From: Platerodrilus igneus
Lineage: Eukaryota; Arthropoda; Insecta; Coleoptera; Lycidae
Length of the DNA: 64,000 nt
Assembly (NCBI GenBank): GCA_036346225.1
Contig: JARFIW010001177.1
Location: 1,768,501-1,832,500, forward strand
Reading direction: 5' to 3'
In this document: positions 1 through 8,395 of the stretch, piece by piece
Numbering within the stretch: position 1 is the stretch's first letter
Layout of the letters: each line of letters begins with the position of its first letter
Program-made: the position numbers and the translations under genes
The notes under the pieces: generated by a model
Seen by the model: the letters and a program-made list of their open reading frames with translations, nothing else
What the model was told of the DNA's origin: nothing
The model's database searches: none

Positions 1-330
1 AGAAAAGTAAATACCAGGCTAACTCTCAAACGCGAAAAGTGGAGGGATTCTCCTGCATACCAAAAAGAAACCAAAAAGAAAACAGATCGCCAACGATTAT
101 CTATTAACACAAAAATAAATAAAGGATTCTAGACAAACAAGCAAAAAGAAAATAAATTAAGTGTTATTATTTCACAGCAAACAATTATATTGTATGGACA
201 ATTTATGAATTTAAATACGAAGTGCGCATCTCGTATTTCACACCAAATTAAAATTAATCAGTACTAAAAAAAAACTGTGAAAGCTTTTCTCAAGCGTTTT
301 TAAAATTTTACCTAATACTAGTAGTGATAT
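1..330. other. Left flank of the Polinton, no gene seen
   Basis: AT-rich sequence without a convincing reading frame or RNA gene. The inverted-repeat match that defines the Polinton starts near 331. Weak AT-rich similarity continues a little further left, so the exact element edge and the 6-bp target duplication expected of Polintons could not be fixed. Confidence 0.4.
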
Positions 331-640
331 AAGGCCTGTTTGCCTTCAAAACGGTGCACGCGTATGTTTTTCCATTGAAAGTTTCAATGTAACATACGTG
401 TGTACACGTTTTGAAGTCAGACCGGCCTTATATTACTTTCAATGTAACATACGTGTGGACAGGTTTTAAAGTCAGACCGGCCTTATATTACTTTCAAGAT
501 ACGTGTGTGACTTCAAAACACACGTATGCTACGTTGAAAAAATGTAAGTGCGTTCAGAAAAAATGTGGAGCTGTTTTGAATTCGTATTAGATGTTCTCTA
601 GCGAGAAGTTATAAAGTAGGTCAGATGCAAAATATGTAAG
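331..640 (+). repeat. Left terminal inverted repeat of the Polinton
   Basis: It matches the right end in reverse complement in two blocks, 331-430 and 574-636. The outer block includes a short hairpin: CGTATGTT at 361 pairs with AACATACG near 392-399 around the small palindrome ATTGAAAGTTTCAAT. The left copy is longer than the right one because a 55-bp unit is tandemly repeated between the two blocks. Confidence 0.85.
382..505 (+). repeat. 55-bp tandem repeat inside the left TIR
   Basis: Units begin with TTTCAA at 382, 437 and 492, an exact 55-bp period. The first two are nearly identical and each contains GTCAGACCGGCCTTATATTA. The third is truncated and rearranged. The same GTCAGACCGGCC core recurs near the right end at about 15155 and 15450. 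Confidence 0.85.
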
Positions 641-729
641 GCCGGTTTGAATTCAAAGTTTTAAAATGTGTTCACTCTTGTGATAGGTTGAAAAGTAGGT
701 TAGAAAAGTAAACAGATGGTGGTAATCTG

Positions 730-738
730 CTATATAAG
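730..738 (+). promoter_or_regulatory. Probable TATA box of the first Polinton gene
   Basis: CTATATAAGG lies just inside the left inverted repeat, about 80 bp upstream of the conserved start of the plus-strand gene that ends at 1242. Position and sequence suit a TATA promoter for an inward-reading gene. The start site is not proven. Confidence 0.45.
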
Positions 739-798
739 GAGATTGCTCCTAATATTAATTTAATTAGTCGAAGTTTACTGCATATTTATATACCTACA

Positions 799-1242
799 TA
801 TACAAACATTTATATAATTGATATTCAGGGATTTAAATACAAGAAAAACAAGTTTGTGTGCAACGAAATTACGGTTTTGGAATTGTTGGAAGGCGTTGTT
901 TGGCATCAAATCTTTAAACTGCCAATGCAGTCTAGTTGTTTGAGACAAGATCATATAAAACATAACGACTGGGTGACAAGGAATATTCATGGTCTTTCTT
1001 GGGATGAATCTTCATTAGCTGGAATGGTGTCATCATATATAGCGCTTTATTTGAAGCAAATTATCAGACCCGGTAAAGAAGTATGTGTGAAGGGTCTAGA
1101 AAAGAAGAAATGGATGGAAACCTATCTAATGCAAAACGTTGTAACTGATATGCTTGCACTAGGGAGTCCTAAATTATCGGAGTTAAAAATCAACACAGAA
1201 ATAACAGTCTGCAATGTGCAAAACAAAATACCTTATTATTAA
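799..1242 (+). CDS. Conserved Polinton-associated protein of unknown function (IDIQGF family)
   Basis: One of few Polinton frames still open. The frame continues upstream of the first GTG (856) and encodes IDIQGFK at about 817-837. It then shows FKLP in the middle, WVTRNIHGLSWDE (about 973-1011), VKGLEKKKWM (about 1090-1119) and a C-terminal SPKLSEL. I recognise this as a widespread uncharacterised insect family with a DxQGF motif near the N-terminus, a tryptophan-rich NxHGLxW centre and a KGxEK motif. The arrangement recalls RNase H-like exonuclease folds, but that is inference. No ATG precedes the IDIQGF motif in frame, so the start may be lost, non-ATG, or in an upstream exon. A TATA-like box is at 730-738. 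It reads away from the left inverted repeat and converges on the integrase. Confidence 0.6.
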   Translation, partial: YTNIYIIDIQGFKYKKNKFVCNEITVLELLEGVVWHQIFKLPMQSSCLRQDHIKHNDWVTRNIHGLSWDESSLAGMVSSYIALYLKQIIRPGKEVCVKGLEKKKWMETYLMQNVVTDMLALGSPKLSELKINTEITVCNVQNKIPYY

Positions 1243-1304
1243 AAGAATGGTTTAATAATAATAAAATACAATAGAAAAATTGTATCTGAATTATTTATTT
1301 TAAT

Positions 1305-2293
1305 TTATTTTACAATGTTAGCCTTATTAAATATTATTATTATAACGACTTTTAGCAAACATAATTTTTTATCGATCCAGCTATTGTGTACGTTAGAGAA
1401 ACGTAACCATTTTACAAAGACTCTATTTCCACTTTTTCTTAGGACTTTTTCTACCAGGTAAATTCCTGGATGTTTAACCTTTTGCAAATACATTTCATAA
1501 AATGCACCTTTGATTTCTTTCTTGTCTTGATCTTCTAATATATATGTTGTTGGATTGGTTACGTTTACCTTTTAATTTTAAAAATTTTATTTGACCAGTT
1601 TGGTGCGTAACCTTTCGTAAATGCTTCTCTGTGTTTACTAATCCTCACACTATTTTAAATTGAATATTTTGGTATTTTGGTTGCAAGTTTGATGCGGGTA
1701 AATGATGATTTAAGAATAGTTTTTTCATTGGATTTATTAACTTTTACAGGTTTGACTCCGATAGTACTATGAACGGTATTGTTGTATTGCTTCACAATAT
1801 CGCTTAAATTTTTTATTCAATTGTAAGAACCGTTCAGGTTAAACAAGCACCACATTTTTCCCTTTAAAGATCTAATTATACGTTCCACAATGCATGCTTT
1901 CTTTGTAGAAAAAACAATATAATGGTTTATGCTATATGTCTGCATTAAGGATTGAAAGTGTTTGTTATAATATTCTTTACCAAAATCAGACTGCAAATTT
2001 CTTGGTGAATTTTTAAATTTATTTAAAATTGTTTTCATTGCAGCAGTAACATCAATACCCATTTTACTTTTAAGTGGTACAGCCCATACGTATTTGGAGA
2101 AACAATCAATAACTACTAATATGAATTTAAATCTTTTGTTTGTTTGCGAATATGGTAACATTTTAATCAAATCGGTCTGAAGAAGGTCATTTAAACCTTT
2201 TACTATCACTTTGCGTCTCTTGAAATTTATTCTTGCTGGTTTATGAATTCCGTTCACTATATCCTCTTTCACTTTTGATTGAGTAACTATCAT
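1305..2293 (-). pseudogene. INT: Polinton integrase (retroviral-like, with chromodomain), frameshifted
   Basis: Integrase would join Polinton ends to chromosomal DNA. The catalytic core is open at 1817-2293: first Asp in LQTDLIKML, second in LQSDFGKEY and the catalytic Glu in IVERIIRSLK, with the VVIDCFSKYVWAVPLKSK strand between the first two. The C-terminal chromodomain is open at 1305-1493 (YLVEKVLRKSGNRVFVKWL then SNVHNSWIDK). The stretch between (1494-1816) still gives recognisable family sequence in shifting frames, including PTTYILEDQ, so several frameshifts separate core from chromodomain. The N-terminal part upstream of the core was not recovered. The gene sits next to the left end and converges on the IDIQGF gene. 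Very likely nonfunctional. Confidence 0.9.
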
Positions 2294-2386
2294 AACACTT
2301 TTATTCTAATCAGGATTTATTAAATACAATTAATAAATACTTCTGCGTTTGAATGTCGAGGACTTCACTTGCTTTGAAAGGAACTT

Positions 2387-2671
2387 TTAATATAAAATCA
2401 AGAAACGGTGTGGTATTGTTATGCTAGCACCGTTGTCACAAAAGCTGATTACATCCATACGTCTAAGCAAAAATCCTTGTAACTGTGCAATTACATAACT
2501 TTTATCGTTTATAAGAATTTCAATGTCTTGCGAGTATCTTTTAATATTCTCAATGGCTGCTACCTCATAAGGAAATTTATAATTATGCTTAATGTTGAAA
2601 ATAAGGAATGTCTTGCAACCATCGAGGGATGTAATAGAGTAAAACATTGCTACTACCGTGTAATGTAGCAT
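2387..2671 (-). CDS. Hypothetical Polinton ORF between integrase and the conserved unknown gene
   Basis: A 94-codon open frame on the same strand as the integrase. The translation contains FPYEVAAIENIKRYSQDIEI and AQLQGFLLRRMDVISFCDNG and looks like ordinary protein, not low-complexity sequence. I do not recognise a family. It may be a fragment of a longer gene, because sequence to both sides is broken by stops. Confidence 0.4.
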   Translation of the reverse strand: MLHYTVVAMFYSITSLDGCKTFLIFNIKHNYKFPYEVAAIENIKRYSQDIEILINDKSYVIAQLQGFLLRRMDVISFCDNGASITIPHRFLILY

Positions 2672-2689
2672 ATGTAACTGTACTCAATC

Positions 2690-3345
2690 AAGGTTTGGAA
2701 ACCTTCATTTTTTTTCATATTCCTGTTCTCTTAGATCTATTTTACAGTTATTTAAGTGCTTTCCAAATTTGTCAATTGTCATATCATCTAATCACTTTTG
2801 TTTCACGCAATTCTTCAATGATCGAATTTATTTCGTTGCCGTGACCTGTGTGTCCAGCAGTCTGAAATGAAACTAAAAGCCGTAATCTATCAACAAGTTC
2901 ATTAGGATCATTCCAATATCAATAATCTATGGCGTTATTTGATACTTCCATTGTCATACCGTCTTCAAGGTGCTTTCAATGGGGTAATGTTCTAGGTCTA
3001 CGATGCGTTAGGGGAAGTATGCCCAATGCAGATATTATTTTTTTGTATTTATATGAACTATTACCCCAAATTTGTTCTGTTTCAGAATAATATCTTCAAC
3101 TAGCATTTGTTCTTTTCACAATATCAAGGTATGACTTTAGATCTTGAAGTCCCTACCCGACAGGATATTTTTTAAACAGTAGTTAGTATAATCCAGGAGT
3201 AGCTTTATATTTCAAATCATTTATTAGTACATTTTCACCATTCAACGCGAAACTAGAATTGCCTATCATAAGACCATTTGAATCAGGGTTATACATAACA
3301 CCATATTTATAATCAAATTCGTTCTTAACATCTTTAAACATATCG

Positions 3346-3412
<67 letters not shown>

Positions 3413-3823
3413 TCGAGGCATCGGATGTAGCTGTTTGAGATAAATTGTCATACCTGGTGAATCAACAAAGCTTTGTATATATTCCTGGGCTTCTTGAGCA
3501 TTTCAATTAACTTCTGTTTCGTATTCATTTTCATCATCATCATCATCATCTTCATCTATTTATATTCGGTATATGCTGAGTAATAACCAGCGAATCAGTT
3601 TACTTTTTTTTACACTGCAATGAGGCAGTTCTTCTTTAAATTTTACTTTTTTTACCACATTTTTCCCTTCCAGTTTATTAGTAAAAGTTTCTAATCGCGA
3701 TATTATGGGTAAGATTGATTCCGCTTGGACAACTTCACTATCCTTTAACTGGGGTAGTTTGTTTTTTACGATGTTTATTTTCTTAATTAAAATTCTTTTA
3801 AGTTTTATCGCCTCCCTGTTCAT
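2690..3823 (-). pseudogene. Conserved Polinton protein with NDPNELVDRLRLL signature, broken
   Basis: The N-terminal 87 codons are open at 3560-3823 and are basic and helical (LKRILIKKINIVKNKL). Downstream pieces, in changing frames, give an acidic run encoded by the GAT repeat near 3530-3555, then FVDSPG, KNEFDYKYGVMYNPDSNGLM and ALNGENVLINDLKYKATPGLY. The C-terminal signature is YWNDPNELVDRLRLL, followed by TGHGNEINSIIEELRE (about 2800-2920). I know this as a recurrent Polinton-linked family in insects with a WDDPNELVDRLRLL and NEIxSIIEELREA ending. Its function is not established. A TA microsatellite at 3346-3410 lies inside the reading region. It is on the same strand as integrase and ATPase. 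Confidence 0.7.
3346..3410. repeat. (TA)n/(TG)n microsatellite
   Basis: A 65-bp alternating TA tract with a short TGTGTGTG centre. It lies inside the decayed conserved Polinton gene, so its expansion happened in, or helped to break, former coding sequence. Confidence 0.97.
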
Positions 3824-3919
3824 AGCGTAAAAAGTTTATTGTAACACAAAAATTCTGGGATACTAACGATACTTGCGTCTCTAGATTTAAATATGTATGA
3901 AGTGATCAAAACCTATTCG

Positions 3920-4590
3920 CTACCTTCCTTGACCTAGATCACTATACCTGTCTACAACTAAGAGACCGTATTTGTCCTTCCAACGAGCACCACATATTTC
4001 ACGGAATTTATCATACTTCATGTCAGTATTGATGTGATCATCGTATATGTGTTTTAAGTTTAAATCATCTTGTATAAATAAAACTAAAAGATTAGCATTA
4101 TTACGTAGTAAGTGCTTAGGTATACGAGTATAACTTTGACAAAGGTAAAAACTGTCTACTTGCTTATGGGGCCACATACTAAAGTATTCCCTAATTATAC
4201 CTTGTTTGACCCAAGCTACATCATCAAAAACAAATATAGAATTATTTTGAGCATCAAATGGTGATATAATATTATCAGAACTGGAAAATGTATAATATTT
4301 GATCCCTTTTATTGGTCGCAGTAGACTTTCAAGGTATTGATACTTTGGTTGATAAAGTGATTTAGAATAAACATATACGTTTTCAAACTTGAAACCATTA
4401 GGATGTTCTATCAACCCAATCATAACGTTGGTTTTACCGCAATTTGATGTATCAACAACTAGACATCGAATAGATGAAGGCAGAAGAACGCTTTACTTTT
4501 TAGCTAAGGATTGCACGTCAATGTCATCATTGTTTATGGTTAAAATGTTGATTGTTTCACAACACGCATGTTTGCAAGTACTAAATTAGA
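3920..4590 (-). pseudogene. ATP: Polinton A32/FtsK-HerA-like DNA-packaging ATPase, one stop
   Basis: This class of ATPase pumps DNA into virus-like capsids. The main open frame is 3920-4423. Just upstream in the same frame lies the Walker A region LVVDTSNCGKTNVMIGL (about 4420-4470), with GKT as phosphate-binding loop. The family block FENVYVYSKSLYQPKYQYLE follows. Walker B is IFVFDDVAW, then a sensor region FYLCQSYTRIPKHLLRNNAN. Further upstream (to about 4590) the frame gives KHACCETINILTI but contains one in-frame stop near 4496. The gene diverges from the plus-strand morphogenesis block that begins about 150 bp away, as expected for a shared intergenic promoter. Identification is strong; activity is doubtful because of the stop. 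Confidence 0.85.
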
Positions 4591-4734
4591 TTGTAAAGAA
4601 GTGGAATTACGTATAAGAACGGCGACTATTTAAAGAATCATTAATTCACAATAATTTATTTACTGCACAGCTTGAGAGAATTGTTGTCCGCTAATGATTA
4701 CCTATAATAATTCTAAAACTACTGGGAACGGACT

Positions 4735-5480
4735 GTTAAATACTGTAATTAACAATTTACCATTTAAAGCGCATATTCCGGGTTACAAATTTTGCGGTCA
4801 AACGGTTAGCTCGGGGAGACAAGAAAATAAACAAGTTAGACAAAGCTTGTAAGGAGCACGATATTGCATACTCCAAAGAAAAGGATCTATCTAAACGCCA
4901 TCAAGCAGATTCGAAGTTAGCTCAGTTAGCTACAGAAAGACTAAATTCTGGTGACTCGTCTTTAGGTGAAAAAGCAGCAGCATTTGGTGTAGCTTCCGTA
5001 ATGAAAGCTAAAGTAAAACTTGGTAAGGGTGCCTGCGAATCACTGAAAACAAAAAAATATCAATAAAATAAGAAAACTGATAAAGAAACGTAAAATAAGA
5101 AGTACGCTAGGTATTAAAAGTATTATCAAACAAGCACGTACAGCTTCAAAAAGGACTAAAGGATCTAATATTATGGATGCAATTAACATAGCAATTAAGG
5201 CCACCAATACAGCAAAACATATCAATTCCTAAAACAGGGGGTTTTCTACCACTAATACCAATTTTTGCAGACCTAAGCGCCCATGGTACTCTTACTGGAG
5301 GTACAGCTGCTGTTGCAAAAGCAGTTTCAGATACTAAAATAGCTAAGGAACAACTAGCGGAAAAAAGTCATAACAAGGCAATGGAGGCCATTGCAGTCGG
5401 AAACGGCATGTACATCAAACCTTATAAAAAAGGTTTTGGTCTTTTTTTAGCCCTTGCAAAACCCCAAACGAACGCAACTT
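4735..5480 (+). pseudogene. Polinton minor virion-type protein with PLA2-like domain, frameshifted
   Basis: Reading three frames gives a familiar order. First FKAHIPGYKFCG (about 4755-4792). Then, after a shift, RLARGDKKINKLDKACKEHD and IAYSKEKDL (about 4807-4893), with the HD pair of parvovirus VP1-type phospholipase A2 domains. An alanine-rich stretch ending VASVMKAKVKLGKG follows. After further breaks comes a Gly/Ala-rich hydrophobic segment, GGFLPLIPIFADLSAHGTLT (about 5237-5300), and the basic end IKPYKKGFGLFLALAKPQ near 5411-5465. Polintons commonly carry such a protein before the protease. By analogy with VP1 it could alter membranes during entry, which is inference. The expected glycine calcium loop is only partly visible. 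The central stretch (5050-5230) is unreadable. Confidence 0.65.
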
Positions 5481-5844
5481 GATTTTACCAAATCGAGCAC
5501 TAAGCAATGTAGAATTAATAGAGTTTGTTAAGCAATTAGTAGTACCATATTTCCGTGGAGTGTTTATGAGAAACAATTTTCTCAAGAAAGTTAATTTAAA
5601 AGAATGTGGTCTAATTAATTTAGATGAAATAGAAGGTTTAGGCACGCATTGAACCTCTTATAAAAAGTACAGTAGTAGCGCCATTTACTATGACAGCTAC
5701 GGAAACCTGCGACCGTCAACGGAGTTGATAAGTTATTTGAATAGTGGGCGTAAATGTAAAATTTTTTATAACATTAACCAAGAACAATCGTACGGTACTC
5801 TGTTTTGCGGACATTTATGCTTACAATTTCTAAGCAGTACATAG
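5466..5844 (+). pseudogene. PRO: Polinton adenain-like cysteine protease, one TGA stop
   Basis: One frame runs from about 5466 to the TAG at 5842-5844 with a single internal stop at 5650-5652. The frame reads LILPNRALSNVELIEFVKQL, then FRGVFMRNNF, then GLINLDEIEGLGTH before the stop. After it come YYDSYGNLRP, NQEQSYGTLFCGHLCLQFL and the end. Adenovirus protease/Ulp1-like proteases use a His-Asp/Asn-Cys triad with an oxyanion Gln. Here His is in GTH, Asp in YDSYGN, Gln in QSYG and Cys in CGHLC. The stop occupies the place of the Trp that follows the catalytic His in the family (TGG to TGA is a one-base change). The start codon is not clear; the 5' end overlaps or abuts the PLA2-like gene. Such proteases mature capsid proteins. 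Confidence 0.85.
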
Positions 5845-5863
5845 AACTGAGTATGAAGTTGTC

Positions 5864-6540
5864 ATGTCGTACACTTTTACTCTAACGGAAAACACTTCAG
5901 TTTTAACAAGCAACTTTAATCCGCCTACAAACTTGGATAATGATTCGGAGTACGTATTAGGATTAACAAATTTTGAGTCTTATTACACAATTCCAAACGT
6001 TGAAAAAGGAATAAATAATAAATTTTATTATGGACCTAACAGGGGATTCATAGAAATACCTGAAGGTACTTATGAGATTAGGGAAATTAGCAAATATCTT
6101 TAAAAAGCTTTAGGCGATAAAAGGTCGCGCGGTCGTATGGAACAATCACGAAGCGCTAGAAAGACACCAGTGTATATAGAAATTACAGCTGACAATAATA
6201 CCCTTAAATGTAGTGAAGATGTAGATTTTACCAATCCACGAACATTGCTAGCATATGCCACGCATCAAGCAGTCTACTGGATTAACATTTGTAAAGTTAA
6301 TGCAGTTTTAATCGACTGTAATATTGCAATATCTAAATAGCAAACCAGCGCATGTAATACATGAATTTTTTCTTCAAGTACCTGCAGGTTTTAAAATTGT
6401 CGAGTACCCACCTACGATTATACATCTACCAATCAGGTCACGTATAATAAATGAAATAATAGTTAAAGTGTTAGACTAAGATAGAAATTTAGTTAATTTC
6501 AAAGAAGAACTGCTAACTGTAAGATTGCACTTAAAAAAAA
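5864..6540 (+). pseudogene. mCP: Polinton penton / minor capsid protein, frameshifted
   Basis: ATG at 5864 opens MSYTFTLTENTSVLTSNFNP, then YVLGLTNFESYYTIPNVEKG and GFIEIPEGTYEIREISKYL, before a stop at 6101-6103. The match resumes at about 6160 (PVYIEITADNNTLKCSEDVD), shifts again near 6335, and reads KPAHVIHEFFLQVPAGFKIV and VNFKEELLTVRLHLKK to about 6530, with one more stop inside. This order is that of Polinton minor capsid proteins, single jelly-roll homologues of the adenovirus/virophage penton. Expected length is about 220 residues, so nearly the whole gene is present but in three frames. It lies between protease and major capsid as is usual. Confidence 0.8.
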
Positions 6541-6693
6541 TCTGCAATTGCCATGGCTATTAAGTGTAATGCACGCAACATGTCAAGAATTGCTATAAAT
6601 GACAAAAATTTCAAAGCAATCGACACTCGATCGATTGCTTCAAACCCGTTAACAACCCAAAACCGGACTGCATTTATTTAATAAAAAGTAGTT

Positions 6694-7882
6694 ATGAATA
6701 GTGAAATACTGAACTTTCGTGAAAAAGTTTACTCTGACAATGCAATTGTTAATATTGAAAAACATACTCATCAGCCTTATGCTAACACATCATTAAACAA
6801 TAATGATGAAATTCGAATCCCTATACAACAACAAGATGTTTACACCTTATCATCGAAGGGTATACTGTACATAGAAGACAAATTAATTCAAACAATTGGA
6901 ACGCCATCTCAGACAGCAAAGTTTGTAAATAATGGGGTTTTGCTGCTTTTTGATGAAATTAGACATAAGATTGTCGGTGTCATTGTAGATCGCGTTCAGA
7001 ATCCTGGATTAACCTTTATAATGAAGGGTTATGTTTCATATAATAGCAATCAAAGTAAACATTTACAAAACGCTGGGTGGTTTTCTATGGATGATTCGCA
7101 AATAGTTGATGCCAATGGGAATTTTAACGTTGCAATAAACCTTTCAATGGTTCTCTGAATATGCGAAGATTTTAAAAAAATTATTTTAAACCTCCGCTAT
7201 GAGTTAGTTTTACTACCTTCTAGTTTTGATACTAATGCTATAATTAATCCTACACCCGATGAGGAAATAAAAGTTGTTTTAAACAAAGTTTTATGGAATA
7301 TGCCGCATGTAGCCGTTGATGATACTCAACGAATTAATTTAATAGAATGCGTTGCACAAAATCAGGATTTGCATATTCCGTTTAGAGGATGGGAGTTGCA
7401 TGAATATCAACTTCTACAAAAACGCAACGTCATACATGGAACATTAAAACAACAAAACAATTAGAAAAACCAAGATTTGTGATTGTTTGTTTCCAAACCA
7501 ACCGAAAAAATAGATACATGATCAACTACAGTCGTTTTGATCATTGCTATTTAACCAACATGAAACTCTATTTAAATTCAGAAATTTTCCCGTACGATAA
7601 CTTAAATTTGAAGTTCGAGAATAAACAGACTGCGTAGTTATATGAGATGTATTCTCAGTTTCAGCAATCATACTACGAAAAGGAAAATAAACCACTTTTT
7701 AATCCTAAAGATTTACGAAGTATTACACCATTAGAAGTCATAGATTGTTCTAGACAAAACGAAGCGTTAAAATCTGGTACTGTCGATATTAGATTAGAAT
7801 TTGAAACAAGCAGAAACGTTTTGCCAAATACATCTTGTCGTTGCCTTATAATTCATGATACAATCCGCTCTCAAATAGCATA
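6694..7882 (+). pseudogene. MCP: Polinton major capsid protein (double jelly-roll), frameshifted
   Basis: The N-terminal 154 codons are open (6694-7158): ILNFREKVYSDNAIVNIEKH, DEIRIPIQQQDVYTLSS, NNGVLLLFDEIRHKIVG and LQNAGWFSMDD. After a frameshift the middle continues at about 7198-7464 (YELVLLPSSFDTNAI, LWNMPHV, LHIPFRGWELHEYQLL). A third part after 7440 resembles FVIVCFQTNRKN read across frames. The C-terminal block 7647-7883 (EMYSQFQQSYYEKENKPLF, EVIDCSRQNEALKSGTVDI, LEFETSRNV, CLIIHD) completes the fold. These blocks in this order are diagnostic of insect Polinton capsid proteins. Estimated original length is about 400-450 residues. At least three frame changes make it nonfunctional as it stands. 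Confidence 0.88.
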
Positions 7883-8048
7883 AGAATATTATAACTAGTT
7901 TATTACTGCACCTTTACAAATTATGAAAAAGCAAACAATAAATCATTCAGCAATTATAGTCTATTTATTATTATTTTACATGTTTTTTTACAATATCAAG
8001 TGTTTGATTGTTAATGGGTTATAATAATTTTGCATTAATATTTTTTAC

Positions 8049-8210
8049 ATGTTGGAATTATTAAGTGATTTAGTAAACAATCATGAACATTTCCAAATTG
8101 TGTCAGTAGAACCGCTAATATTTACAAGCAATTTAAATACAAGTTTTGTTATACATTTCTCAAATAAACTGACTGGTACGTTATTAACAAACAACTGGAT
8201 TTTTTTTTAA
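8049..8210 (+). CDS. Small hypothetical Polinton ORF (53 codons)
   Basis: ATG at 8049 to TAA at 8208-8210; the protein contains LSDLVNNHEHFQIVSVEPLI and FVIHFSNKLTG. It is too short for confident calling and I do not recognise it, but it lies in the gap after the major capsid gene on the same strand, where Polintons often have a small extra gene. It ends in a T-rich run that may be a frameshift site. Confidence 0.3.
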   Translation: MLELLSDLVNNHEHFQIVSVEPLIFTSNLNTSFVIHFSNKLTGTLLTNNWIFF

Positions 8211-8395
8211 CAGAACGGTTAGTACTATTTTTCTCTACAATACATTTATACCAATATAGTTTAATTCGGACAGATTGAAAGGTATCGTATTTTAGACACA
8301 TCCAAAAAAAAAAACGGTGTACTTGTTGAAGTTTTTATAGCTTAAAAAATATTATATGTTAATCGGGATGAAATAAACTACATTCTTTATTTGAG

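Noticed and set aside
245..330. Possible extension of the left Polinton inverted repeat
   Set aside because: Some AT-rich words (AAAGCTTTT, AATCAGTA) occur near both ends, but mostly in direct orientation and with changed order; too weak to move the border.
3266..3451. 61-codon minus-strand frame rich in Ile and Tyr
   Set aside because: Most of it is a translated TA microsatellite inside a decayed Polinton gene.
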